Positions 45,842 through 54,630 of a stretch of 64,000 nt of DNA are shown one piece after another. Made by a program: the position numbers and the translations under genes. This DNA comes from Roseivirga sp. (GTDB taxonomy: Bacteria > Bacteroidota > Bacteroidia > Cytophagales > Cyclobacteriaceae), in assembly GCA_018402485.1 (NCBI GenBank), contig JAGYIY010000001.1, positions 714,001-778,000 of the forward strand, written 5' to 3'. Every line of letters begins with the position of its first letter. Position 1 is the first letter of the stretch. A model generated the notes under the pieces. That model was not told where the DNA came from and searched no databases. It worked only from the letters and a program-made list of their open reading frames with translations.

Positions 45842-46507
45842 ATGCCAAAATTAACAGACTTGAAGCCAGCCAAAAAGCAAACCGTTTACTCACCCGAAGA
45901 GGAGTTGTTCAATGCCATTACGCATGCTTTCGGTATTATCGGTGGTTTGGTAGGCATGGTATATTTGTGGCTACAAAAAGGCTTGAGTTCAGCCGTATTC
46001 GGAAGCAGCTTTGTGTTTTTATTTTCAGTCATCATGCTTTATTCCGCATCTACTTTATATCATTCCGTTAAGGCAAAAAAGCAAAAGCTATTGCTGAAAA
46101 AAATAGATCATATCTCCATTTATCTCTTGATAGCTGGAACCTTTACACCCTTTACGTGGGGTGTGTTGGGGTGCGGACCCATTGGTCGTAATTTATCAAT
46201 AGCCATTTGGGGTATTGCCCTTTTGGGTGTTGTGTTCAAAATATTTTTTACTGGTAAGTTTGAGATCATTTCGCTTCTCTCTTATATCGGCATGGGCTGG
46301 TTGGGCTTTTTTATGTTTGGTAGCATATCAGAAGTATTGGGTCAAGAAGTAGTCAATATCATGCTTTATGGGGGTGCAGCTTACACGGTAGGTGTAGTAT
46401 TCTACGTAATGCGGAAAGTAAAATACCATCATGGCATTTGGCATTTGTTTGTCCTTTTAGGTACCGGTTTTCACGCCTTCGCCATTTTCAAATGCATCAT
46501 CCGCTAA
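45842..46507 (+). CDS. hemolysin III (PAQR/YqfA-type) membrane protein
   Basis: This 221-residue protein has seven predicted helices. Family motifs are FNAITHAFGIIGGLVGM near residue 20, SASTLYHSVKAKKQK with the conserved Ser-His, KKIDHISIYLLIAGTFTPFT, and the C-terminal HHGIWHLFVLLGTGFHAFAIF carrying the H-x3-H metal-binding pair. Bacterial members resemble eukaryotic adiponectin receptors and may act as zinc-dependent ceramidase-like hydrolases or affect membrane homeostasis; hemolytic activity is historical and unproven for most. The stop overlaps the stop of convergent rluD-like gene by 4 bp. Confidence 0.92.
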   Translation: MPKLTDLKPAKKQTVYSPEEELFNAITHAFGIIGGLVGMVYLWLQKGLSSAVFGSSFVFLFSVIMLYSASTLYHSVKAKKQKLLLKKIDHISIYLLIAGTFTPFTWGVLGCGPIGRNLSIAIWGIALLGVVFKIFFTGKFEIISLLSYIGMGWLGFFMFGSISEVLGQEVVNIMLYGGAAYTVGVVFYVMRKVKYHHGIWHLFVLLGTGFHAFAIFKCIIR

Positions 46508-47517
46508 TCGTGGTGAAGGTAGTTTTCCCACTTGGAAAGTACATTCTCAAAATCTCCTGGCAGCTCAGAATCAAACTGAATGAATTTTTTGGTTTTGGGG
46601 TGAATAAAGCCAAGTGATTTCGCATGCAAAGCTTGCCTTGGCAATAACTTGAAGGCATTATCCACGAAAGATTTGAACTTGGAAAAAGGTGTGCCTTTTA
46701 AAATGCGATCCCCTCCATAGGTGGCATCGTTAAACAACGGATGACCCAAGTAAGTCATATGTGCTCTAATTTGGTGTGTTCTGCCTGTTTCTAGGTTGCA
46801 CTTTAGCAAAGAAACGTAGCGTAAATCTTTCAAAACCTTGTAGTGAGTGATTGCGCGTTTGCCACGGCTGCCATCAGGAACAGCTACGGTGATCCTGCGG
46901 TCTTTTTCACTTCTGCCTAAATGTACATCAATTGTTCCGGCTGCTTCTTTTGGTACATCCCAAACGAGGGCAAGGTAAGTGCGCTCAATGCTGTGGTCAT
47001 GGAATTGTTTGGCCAAGCTGTTCATGGCCAGCTCTGTTTTGGCGATGACCAACAATCCTGAGGTGTCCTTGTCGATACGATGTACAAGCCCTGGCCGCCC
47101 TTCATTGTCTTTCATGGTAGGAAGGTGCTGAAAATGATGTGTCAGTGCATTCACCAGTGTTCCGTTCCAGTTGTTATAAGCCGGATGTACCACCATGCCT
47201 GCTGGTTTGTTCACCACCAACAAGTGTTCGTCTTCAAAAACAATGTTTAAAGGGATGTCTTCTGGAACTACATCTGTATCTCTTGGGGGTTCCGGTAAGG
47301 CAATGACAATTTCATCTTCAGGTTGTACTTTGTAATTGGCTTTGGTACTTACACCGTTTACGGTCACGTAACCATCTTTTATGCCGAGTTGTATTTTGTT
47401 CCGCGTGACATTCGGTAACCGATCCATCAAAAATTTATCGATGCGATAGGGTGCCTGCCCGGCATCGCAAACAATTCGGTGATGTTCATACAGGTCATCA
47501 GAGGCTTTGTCCATCAT
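46504..47517 (-). CDS. rluD: RluA-family 23S rRNA pseudouridine synthase (RluD-like)
   Basis: This 337-residue protein has an N-terminal S4 RNA-binding domain (APYRIDKFLMDRLPNVTRNKI and DGYVTVNGVST) and the RluA-type catalytic domain with HRIDKDTSGLLVIAK, where the Asp is the catalytic residue, plus LETGRTHQIRAHMTYLGHP. The S4 domain plus size points to RluD, which modifies helix 69 of 23S rRNA and assists ribosome assembly, but RluC-like specificity cannot be excluded. The start could be either of two adjacent ATGs at 47517/47514. Confidence 0.94.
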   Translation of the reverse strand: MMDKASDDLYEHHRIVCDAGQAPYRIDKFLMDRLPNVTRNKIQLGIKDGYVTVNGVSTKANYKVQPEDEIVIALPEPPRDTDVVPEDIPLNIVFEDEHLLVVNKPAGMVVHPAYNNWNGTLVNALTHHFQHLPTMKDNEGRPGLVHRIDKDTSGLLVIAKTELAMNSLAKQFHDHSIERTYLALVWDVPKEAAGTIDVHLGRSEKDRRITVAVPDGSRGKRAITHYKVLKDLRYVSLLKCNLETGRTHQIRAHMTYLGHPLFNDATYGGDRILKGTPFSKFKSFVDNAFKLLPRQALHAKSLGFIHPKTKKFIQFDSELPGDFENVLSKWENYLHHD

Positions 47518-47596
47518 CAGACAAAATTAAGCATAAAAAGCATTCCAATTAGGGGTCTTTTGTGCAACTCTATCAGGTTCTGCGTAATATTGCTCT

Positions 47597-48487
47597 ATGC
47601 ACTGGCAGGAAACTCCGATTCAAACCCTACAAGATCCTTTGTTTGCACAAGCCGGGGTAGAAGTGTTGCTCAAGCGAGAAGAATTGAATCATCCGGAAGT
47701 TTCGGGCAACAAAGCATTGAAGCTCAAATACAACCTGATGTTGGCCAAAGAACAGGGGCATGATACCTTACTTACTTTTGGAGGGGCCTTTTCCAACCAC
47801 ATTCATGCAGTGGCGGCAGCAGGTAAGGCCTTTGGTTTCCATACCATAGGCATTATCCGGGGAGAAAAGCATGAACCACTCAACCACACCCTTTCTTTTG
47901 CAACATCTTGCGGGATGCATTTGCAGTACATTTCGCGTGAGGCTTATCGAAGAAAGACAGAGGAAACTTTCTTAGCGGATTTAAAAGCCCAATGGGGCAA
48001 TTTCTACCTGATTCCGGAAGGAGGCACCAACGTGCCGGCGGTATTGGGCGTGCGAGAAATGGTACAGTCCATTCCTGCCGCTTACGATTATTATTGCGTA
48101 CCCGTTGGAACGGGAGGAACCATGGCTGGTGTTGTTTTGGGGGCACCTCAGCGTGTAAAGGTGCTTGGCTTTTCCAGCCTAAAAGGATACTTTCTTACTG
48201 AAACGGTAAATAACTTGTTTAAACAACTAAACGCACAACCTACAACATCGTGGCAAGTGGTCAGTGACTATCATTTTGGAGGATATGCCAAGGTAAAGCC
48301 CGAATTATTGGCTTTTATCGAAACTTTTGAAGCGCGTCATGGCATTTTGCTCGATCCAGTGTACACGGCCAAAATGATGTATGGGCTGCATGATCTAATT
48401 CAGCAAGGGGTTTTTCCAAAAGGCACAAAGATACTGGCCATTCATACCGGAGGCTTACAAGGAAGAGCGGGGTTTGGGCTTTTCTAG
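47597..48487 (+). CDS. ACC deaminase / D-cysteine desulfhydrase-like PLP enzyme
   Basis: This 296-residue fold-type II PLP enzyme of the tryptophan synthase beta family has the PLP-binding lysine in EVSGNKALKLKYN (about residue 38), TFGGAFSNHIHAVAAAGKAFG as the substrate loop, and the phosphate-binding glycine loop VPVGTGGTMAGVVLG. It is somewhat shorter than typical ACC deaminases (~330-340). D-cysteine desulfhydrase activity is more common in non-plant-associated bacteria, so that call is preferred, with low certainty about substrate. It is divergent from the rluD-like gene by 79 bp. Confidence 0.88.
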   Translation: MHWQETPIQTLQDPLFAQAGVEVLLKREELNHPEVSGNKALKLKYNLMLAKEQGHDTLLTFGGAFSNHIHAVAAAGKAFGFHTIGIIRGEKHEPLNHTLSFATSCGMHLQYISREAYRRKTEETFLADLKAQWGNFYLIPEGGTNVPAVLGVREMVQSIPAAYDYYCVPVGTGGTMAGVVLGAPQRVKVLGFSSLKGYFLTETVNNLFKQLNAQPTTSWQVVSDYHFGGYAKVKPELLAFIETFEARHGILLDPVYTAKMMYGLHDLIQQGVFPKGTKILAIHTGGLQGRAGFGLF

Positions 48488-48977
48488 CCGATGACTTCCA
48501 ACTTCGAGTTTTGTCAACCTATTTGATGAGGGCACAAACAACCCAACTCCCCTAGCTATTCCTGATTTGCAATCTGTCAAACATATGCTAGCTAATGGGA
48601 AATCCAAGCTTGAGCGAATCGGGTATTGTAATGCGAATAGCCTTATGTGTTTTCGTGTATTTTTCCTTATTTTTAAAGAGGTTTATGGTTTCCACTTATA
48701 ATTTGACCCGGCGGGTATTGCTGAATGCAACGTTTTAGATGTTTGACAACTTCGAGGTGTCAGACATCTTGAGGGTATCGTTTTTACTTGTCTGGTATTT
48801 CAACTGAAAAGTTCGAGATTCGGCGGTTGTGAGGGTGAGTTCAGAGTCGGACTGCCATAGGTATCTAAGAAAGAATTTTAGCATTTCATAAAGTGATAAA
48901 ATCAGGTGATAATCCAGCACACATAAAGGAATCACCATTCCTAGAACACAACTCCTACATAATTCGTAAATTTGAAT
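48488..48977. other. non-coding region containing repeat copy 1
   Basis: 490 bp with no supportable gene. It contains the first 109-bp repeat (48661-48769) and the upstream region of the antitoxin gene. A minus-strand frame at 48735-49049 lacks any family features and overlaps the antitoxin gene, so it is not called. Confidence 0.6.
48661..48769 (+). repeat. 109-bp imperfect direct repeat, copy 1
   Basis: It aligns without gaps to 49798-49906, with 90 of 109 positions identical by eye count, including a fully identical 27-bp core (48718-48744). The 3' end can fold as a hairpin: GATGTTTGACA (48739-48749) pairs with TGTCAGACATC (48758-48768) around ACTTCGAGG-type loop with one G-T pair. It lies 209 bp upstream of the antitoxin start. 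Confidence 0.88.
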
Positions 48978-49181
48978 ATGGACATACAAAGAACAGATAG
49001 CGAAATTCTTTTCAGGCTTCCTGCCAACATTGATACTTTGGGTCTTCAACGAATGATAGACTACTTAAAATATAAGGAAGCAACAGCCGAAAGCAAAGCT
49101 GATCAGGAAAAGATAGATCAACTCGCCAAAGAATCTAAAGCCAACTGGTGGAAGGAAAACAAGCATAGGTTTATTCAATGA
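48978..49181 (+). CDS. putative antitoxin of a PIN-toxin pair
   Basis: This is a 67-residue protein, mostly helical and rich in Lys/Glu, ending with the segment ANWWKENKHRFIQ. The size, charge and position directly before a PIN-domain gene, with ATGA start-stop overlap, are those of type II antitoxins of the PIN family (COG1569 partner type). A ribbon-helix-helix-like beginning (ILFRLPANIDTLGLQRMIDYL) could be the DNA-binding or folding part. I infer antitoxin function from context. The start is ATG 48978; an in-frame TTG two codons upstream is possible. Confidence 0.75.
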   Translation: MDIQRTDSEILFRLPANIDTLGLQRMIDYLKYKEATAESKADQEKIDQLAKESKANWWKENKHRFIQ

Positions 49182-49612
49182 GGGTGGTGGTTGATACCAA
49201 CATTGTTTTCAGCGCTATCCTGAATTCAAACGGGCTTATTGGTGAACTCCTCTTCAATTCAGGCCAACAATTTGACTTTTATTCGTCTGAATTTATGATT
49301 CATGAGCTGACTAAATACAAGTCTAAACTCCAAGGGCTAACCAAAATATCTGCGGAAAGAATCGATATTTCAATTCAGCAGGTTTTAAAAAATATTGACC
49401 TAATCTCTTCTGAGGCAATTTCCCTAGTATATTGGAAGAGGGCGCATGAATTAGCCGCAGATGTTGATGAAGATGACACACCCTTTATTGCAACAGCAAT
49501 AAGTCTAGAAGCATCAATTTGGACAGGTGACAAAAAATTGATTACAGGATTGAGAGCGAAAGGATTTCATGACATTTACGCAACAGACGAACTTTTTGAA
49601 CTTCGAAAATAA
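49178..49612 (+). CDS. PIN-domain toxin (COG1569/TIGR00305 type)
   Basis: This 144-residue PIN-domain protein shows the acidic residues expected for metal-dependent RNase activity: Asp6 in VVVDTNIVFSAIL, Glu in MIHELTKYKSKL, the DEDDTPFIATAISL cluster near residue 96-101 and Asp in IWTGDKKLI. PIN toxins cut tRNA, rRNA or mRNA when their antitoxin is lost. Its ATG overlaps the antitoxin TGA (ATGA), so translation is coupled. The pair lies between two 109-bp direct repeats, indicating acquired DNA. Confidence 0.87.
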   Translation: MRVVVDTNIVFSAILNSNGLIGELLFNSGQQFDFYSSEFMIHELTKYKSKLQGLTKISAERIDISIQQVLKNIDLISSEAISLVYWKRAHELAADVDEDDTPFIATAISLEASIWTGDKKLITGLRAKGFHDIYATDELFELRK

Positions 49613-50171
49613 TGAAATGTCAATTGATTAGAAGGTTCTTAGTCATTAAATTTACAGTGAGTACTTCGTGGTGAGTTACCAAGCACTCTACACCAGTTAT
49701 CACGTACATAAGGTCTGGCATCATTAAGAATGCAACATGATTCGTTTTTCTTGATTCCTTGTTTTTTACTCTTAATCTCTGTTAGCTTTCACCAAAATTT
49801 TCTTTGTTTCTAAAAAGGCATATGGTTTCTACTTACAATTTTATCCAGTGGATATTGCTGAATGCAACGTTTTAGATGTCAGACAACTCGAAGGTGTCAG
49901 ATATCTAGCAGTGACAAATTGACGAAGACCCCTGCTTACGCCAAGCTCACGGAATAAACCCAAAACCCCAACCCCCATAGCAATTGACGAATTACGATTG
50001 ACGATTTGGGGAATTTTACGGTAAGCAGTGAACGGTAAAAAGTGAGTGGAAATATTAACGGCTAATCCGAATCCGGCCTCCAACTTCTAATTTCTAGCTT
50101 CTGAACACCTAAACAACTCATCCTTTAACCGCATCAACCAATTACCTAAACCCTATTTACCCATCAACCCA
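49613..50171. other. non-coding region with repeat copy 2 and low-complexity sequence
   Basis: 559 bp without a gene. It contains repeat copy 2 (49798-49906), an imperfect hairpin near 49660-49693 (GAGTACTT against AAGCACTC), and from about 49980 short near-repeats such as ACGAATTACGATTGACGATTT and GTGAACGGTAAAAAGTGAG, then CATCAACCCATCAACCCA just before radA's stop. Nothing suggests an RNA gene. Confidence 0.6.
49798..49906 (+). repeat. 109-bp imperfect direct repeat, copy 2
   Basis: The second copy of the 48661-48769 repeat, same orientation, 1137 bp away, 186 bp after the PIN-toxin stop codon. Its hairpin is weaker (two mismatches in the arms GATGTCAGACA and TGTCAGATATC). Confidence 0.88.
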
Positions 50172-51551
50172 TCAACCCAACTCCCCCATTAAAGCCGAAA
50201 AAACATCTTTGAGCTTGGTAAATGCTTGCACTTTGATGGATTTGCCACTAAGGTCTAAACCTTTGCGACTGAATTTAGAGATGTAGATTTCTTCAAAGCC
50301 TAATTTTTCCGCTTCAGCAATGCGGCTATCAATGCGATTAACAGCACGAATCTCACCCCCTAGGCCTACTTCACCTGCAAACGCCACTTTTTCTGGGATG
50401 GAAATGTCGTGATAGGCGCTCACCAATGATGCACAAACGGCCAAATCGAGGGCCGGCTCATCAATGCGTATGCCTCCGGCCACATTGATAAATACATCTT
50501 GTGCGCCAAAACGGAGGCCACCCCTTTTTTCCAAAACCGCTAAGAGCATATTGAGTCGTTTGGCATCGAAGCCCGTTGTGCTGCGTTGGGGTGTGCCATA
50601 GGCGGCTGGGCTCACAAGCGATTGAATTTCAATCAGCAAAGGACGGTTGCCTTCAATGGTGGCTCCTATGGCAATGCCTGTGAGGTCGTCTGCCTTCTGT
50701 GAAATTAAAATTTCGGAAGGATTAGATACTTGGCGTAAGCCTGTGCCTTGCATTTCGTAAATGCCTAATTCTGAGGTACTGCCAAAGCGGTTTTTAATGG
50801 TTCGTAAAATGCGATAAGACAAGTGGCGATCACCCTCAAATTGGAGCACCGTATCTACCATATGCTCGAGCACTTTTGGTCCGGCAATGCTACCCTCTTT
50901 TGTAATGTGCCCGATAAGAAAAACGGGTGTTTGGGTTTCTTTGGCAAACTTCATCAGTTCACCCGTACATTCTCGCACTTGTGAAACGGAACCCGCTACA
51001 CTTTCTATGCGCTGTGTGGATAAAGTCTGAATAGAATCTATAATTAGTAAATCAGGTTTTACATTTTCTATGTTTATGAACAAATTTTGGGTATTGGTTT
51101 CTGCTAAAATATAGCAGTTTTCAGATTGAATGCCTATGCGTTCAGCACGCATTCGAATTTGTTGTTGGCTTTCTTCCCCCGAAACATAAAGCACTTTTTT
51201 CTTTTTAGCTGCCAAAGCAAGCTGTAGCATCAATGTGGACTTTCCGATTCCCGGTTCACCGCCAATCAACACCAATGATCCGGCTACAATGCCGCCCCCT
51301 AATACCCTGTTTAACTCCTTGTCGTAGGTCACCATGCGTTCTTGATGAGTGGACACTACGGCATTGATATTAATGGGCTTTTGCATGATTGTGCGTTGGC
51401 CATCGCGCCAAGACCGCTCTTTTCCATCATTTTTTTGGATAACCTCTTCTGCATAGGTGTTCCATTCTCCACAGCCAGGACATTTGCCTATCCATTTGGC
51501 AGATTCAGCAGCGCAATTTTGACAGATATAAGTTGATTTTACTTTGGCCAT
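50172..51551 (-). CDS. radA: DNA repair protein RadA
   Basis: This 459-residue protein has an N-terminal zinc finger (YICQNCAAES, then CPGCGEWNTY), a RecA-like ATPase with Walker A GGEPGIGKSTLMLQLALA near residue 95, the diagnostic RadA motif KNRFGSTSELGIYEM near residue 250 and a C-terminal Lon-like domain (GFDAKRLNMLLAVLEKRGGL and FAGEVGLGGEIRAV). RadA processes recombination intermediates and extends D-loops. Lon catalytic residues are not expected in this family. It begins 39 bp downstream of the SNF2 gene on the same strand. Confidence 0.97.
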   Translation of the reverse strand: MAKVKSTYICQNCAAESAKWIGKCPGCGEWNTYAEEVIQKNDGKERSWRDGQRTIMQKPININAVVSTHQERMVTYDKELNRVLGGGIVAGSLVLIGGEPGIGKSTLMLQLALAAKKKKVLYVSGEESQQQIRMRAERIGIQSENCYILAETNTQNLFINIENVKPDLLIIDSIQTLSTQRIESVAGSVSQVRECTGELMKFAKETQTPVFLIGHITKEGSIAGPKVLEHMVDTVLQFEGDRHLSYRILRTIKNRFGSTSELGIYEMQGTGLRQVSNPSEILISQKADDLTGIAIGATIEGNRPLLIEIQSLVSPAAYGTPQRSTTGFDAKRLNMLLAVLEKRGGLRFGAQDVFINVAGGIRIDEPALDLAVCASLVSAYHDISIPEKVAFAGEVGLGGEIRAVNRIDSRIAEAEKLGFEEIYISKFSRKGLDLSGKSIKVQAFTKLKDVFSALMGELG

Positions 51552-51590
51552 AAGCAGATAAAGGTAAGCATGTTCAAGGAAAGAATTTTC

Positions 51591-54512
51591 TTAGGCTAAT
51601 AACTCTGAAATATCAGAATTGCTCAGCTGTTTTACAAAACTTTCCTCAATGTGAATCAAGTCGGTAGCCAGCTTGAGTTTGTTTCTCTGCAGCTTTAATA
51701 TTTTTTCTTCTACTGAGTTCCGAGTGATGAATTTATAGGTGAATACAGAGCGACTTTGGCCAATGCGATGGGCACGGTCTACCGCTTGCGCCTCTACTGC
51801 GGGATTCCACCAAGGATCTAACAAAAATACATAATCTGCTTCGGTAAGATTTAAACCTAAACCTCCGGCCTTTAAGGAGATAAGAAACACTTTTAAATCT
51901 GGGTTATTTTGAAAGCGCTCAACTTCACCCTGACGGTTTTGGGTGGAACCATCTAAATACGCATAAGGAATGTTCTGGTCTTCTAAATGACTTCTTACCA
52001 GAGACAAGTGTTTGACAAACTGGCTAAAAATTAAAACTTTGTGTCCTTCGCTTAGGGCCTCTTCTAACATGTAATGGATGTCTTCCATTTTACCTGAGTC
52101 ACCCGTGTAGTCCGGGTCTACCATTTTGGGATGATTCGCAATTTGTCGGAGTTTACTCAGGCCTTGTAGCAGCAATAGATTGGATTTTTTAGCACCTTTT
52201 TTCCCAATTGTTCCCATAATTTCATTGCGGAAGCTGGATTTTACCTCTTCATAATATGCCTCTTGAGTCTCAGACATCTGGCTGTATTTGATATTTTCAA
52301 ATTTTTCGGGCAGGTCTTTGGCCACTTGTGATTTTTGCCTTCTTAACACAAAGGGTTTGACGATGGCATTCAATCGTTTTGTTTTGTCGATGTCGCCTTT
52401 CTTTTCGATGGGCAATTGAAATTGGTTTTTAAAATATTTGGCATCACCCAAAAGTCCGGGATTAATAAAATGCATTTGAGACCAAAGGTCCATGGTGCTA
52501 TTTTCTAAGGGTGTTCCTGTAAGAATGAGGCGGTGACGAGACTTTAATTGTCTAACGGACTTGGCTATTTGAGAACCCGGGTTTTTAATGGCCTGCGACT
52601 CATCCAAAACAATATAGTTGAAGTAAAAATCAGCAAGGATGTCGATATCAATCCGAGTGATGCCATAGGAAGTAATGATCAAATCGTATTGGGCAAAATG
52701 GCTGGGGTCTTTGTCTCGCTGAATGCCGGTGTAGACCAGCACTTTAAGTTCTGGAGCGAACTTTGACGCTTCTATTTGCCAATTGTAAATTAGGGAGGTT
52801 GGCATAATGAGCAAAGAAGGTTGCCCAGGGTTTTTTTCTTTTTGATGTTGGAGTAGGGCAAGGGTTTGCACCGTTTTACCAAGGCCCATGTCGTCTGCTA
52901 AACAACCACCAAAGTTGTAATCAGCTAAAAAGCGCATCCAGTCGTAGCCTGCTTTTTGATAAGGCCTCAATTCACCATCAAAACCTTTAGGCATAGGGTA
53001 GCTATCCATCCCATCAAAATTACGTAAGGCGCCTAATTTCCGGCCCATGGTCACTTTGGCCAATTGACCTTCGCCTAAATCTTGTACAAAAGCCAAATGG
53101 TGTTTGGGCAGTTTGATCTGGTTTCCGTCTTTATCTTTTTCGGCAAAATCAAAAAGCTCACCATAGTCTTTTACCCAAGCTTCAGGAATGATGGCCACCA
53201 TACCATTGGGTAATTTGACCTCTCGCTCATTTTCTCGAATGATTTGGGATAACTCTTGAAAGGAAATTTCATAATCTCCGAATTTCACCAGTGCCTTGAT
53301 ATCGAACCAGTCAATAGCTTCGCGCACTTCAATCTCAAAAATATTTTCACCTAGAAAGTATGTTTTTTCACCATCTTTGGCCTGTTGAATGGTAAACCCC
53401 TCAGTTATTAACTCTTCCCTTACCTCATTCAACCAGTCGAATGCTGAGGCACGACTAAGCATTTTTCTACCGTTGTTAAACGCTAGACCTAAACGTTTGA
53501 GCAACTGCCAAGCTTCTACTTCTTTGCTAGCCTTTCTATTGATTTTATGAAAGATGTAGGAGCCGTCTTTTTCTTCTAAGGAAACAGTGGCCTGAGGGTC
53601 TTTTTCGTAGAAAAACAAATGATTTCCATATTGAAAATAGAGCTTGAATAAAATGTTCACCACCGCTTTATCAGATGCTTTATCAGACGCAATGAGTGAC
53701 GCTTGCTCACTATACATTTCAGAAAATTGCAACACAGGTTGACAATTGGGGTACTCTGAACGAATCTCAAATCCTTTGGCATACACATTGAAAGATGCGA
53801 CCAAAGGGGTGACAAATTTTTGATAGTACGAGGCTTCTATTTTGCGGGGGATGACAATAAATTTTTTACTAAGAAAAGGCTTAAGCTTTTTACCATCTAC
53901 CTCTTTTTCGAAGTGTAAAAGTTTATCATTCACAATGAGCCACGCAGGTTCATTGCAAACTAGAAAAGAGCCATTATATTGCCATTCAAGCTTTTCTCCT
54001 TGGTGTTTTAGGGTAGGAAAATAATGCGTGTTGTCTTCATTTCTGCGGAAATGGAAAAGCACAGAGGCTTTTTCTTCTTGCCAATATAGTTGTTTCCAGG
54101 TAGGCTCCCCATCTCTGCCCATTTCAAAAATCATTTTTCCCTTCAGTAGGGCCAATACTTTTGCCCTTCGGTTCTCCAAATAGGTAGCTATTAATTGTTG
54201 TATGCCAGTATCTCCTTGTTTTTCATCGAATACCTTTAGAAAGAACTCTTCCGGTTTCATTTTCTTTTTGCTGAACTTCTTGACAATCGCTTTTTGCTGC
54301 ATACTGTCCATCAACCGAATGAGCTCAAAATCATTATCATCCATTTGGCTGCCAAATTCTCGGGCATTATCCGAAGAGATGTTTTGATGTTGAAAAGTCA
54401 GACGTCCTTTTTCGTCTTTTTGCACCACAAAGGATTCGAACAAGTAGCCCAGGTAGGGATGTTCGTAAAGCGAGTAAATTAATTCGAACGGTTGTTCCGT
54501 AGAGACCTTCAT
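51591..54512 (-). CDS. SNF2-family DEAD/DEAH-type helicase
   Basis: This 973-residue protein has a C-terminal half that is an SNF2/SWI2 ATPase: GCLADDMGLGKTVQTLALL (motif I), DESQAIKN (II), LILTGTPLENSTMDLWSQMHF (III), LIFSQFVKHLSLV (IV), FLISLKAGGLGLNLTEADYVF (V) and HRIGQSRSVFTYKF (VI). The ~480-residue N-terminal part is a bacterial SNF2-associated region of unknown function. Such proteins translocate on double-stranded DNA and may affect transcription or repair, but the target is not known. Codon use and setting look ordinary. Confidence 0.93.
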   Translation of the reverse strand: MKVSTEQPFELIYSLYEHPYLGYLFESFVVQKDEKGRLTFQHQNISSDNAREFGSQMDDNDFELIRLMDSMQQKAIVKKFSKKKMKPEEFFLKVFDEKQGDTGIQQLIATYLENRRAKVLALLKGKMIFEMGRDGEPTWKQLYWQEEKASVLFHFRRNEDNTHYFPTLKHQGEKLEWQYNGSFLVCNEPAWLIVNDKLLHFEKEVDGKKLKPFLSKKFIVIPRKIEASYYQKFVTPLVASFNVYAKGFEIRSEYPNCQPVLQFSEMYSEQASLIASDKASDKAVVNILFKLYFQYGNHLFFYEKDPQATVSLEEKDGSYIFHKINRKASKEVEAWQLLKRLGLAFNNGRKMLSRASAFDWLNEVREELITEGFTIQQAKDGEKTYFLGENIFEIEVREAIDWFDIKALVKFGDYEISFQELSQIIRENEREVKLPNGMVAIIPEAWVKDYGELFDFAEKDKDGNQIKLPKHHLAFVQDLGEGQLAKVTMGRKLGALRNFDGMDSYPMPKGFDGELRPYQKAGYDWMRFLADYNFGGCLADDMGLGKTVQTLALLQHQKEKNPGQPSLLIMPTSLIYNWQIEASKFAPELKVLVYTGIQRDKDPSHFAQYDLIITSYGITRIDIDILADFYFNYIVLDESQAIKNPGSQIAKSVRQLKSRHRLILTGTPLENSTMDLWSQMHFINPGLLGDAKYFKNQFQLPIEKKGDIDKTKRLNAIVKPFVLRRQKSQVAKDLPEKFENIKYSQMSETQEAYYEEVKSSFRNEIMGTIGKKGAKKSNLLLLQGLSKLRQIANHPKMVDPDYTGDSGKMEDIHYMLEEALSEGHKVLIFSQFVKHLSLVRSHLEDQNIPYAYLDGSTQNRQGEVERFQNNPDLKVFLISLKAGGLGLNLTEADYVFLLDPWWNPAVEAQAVDRAHRIGQSRSVFTYKFITRNSVEEKILKLQRNKLKLATDLIHIEESFVKQLSNSDISELLA

Positions 54513-54630
54513 TTGTTTTTTGACCGATTCGCAAATTAAATATTTTCATTTGAACCCAAAGCCAAAAAGTGAACGGTAATGTATTTTTAATGTAAAAGAA
54601 TAATGAATGAGTTAGGGGCTGCTTCGGTTT

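Noticed and set aside
48735..49049. 104-codon reverse frame
   Set aside because: It overlaps the antitoxin gene and repeat copy 1 and has no domain or credible start context.
48661..49906. Integron attC sites around a cassette
   Set aside because: The repeats lack recognisable core sites of the GTTRRRY / RYYYAAC form, and no integrase is nearby; only the general cassette-like layout is reported.
51015..51023. Perfect DnaA box TGTGGATAA
   Set aside because: A single copy inside radA, with no cluster around it.
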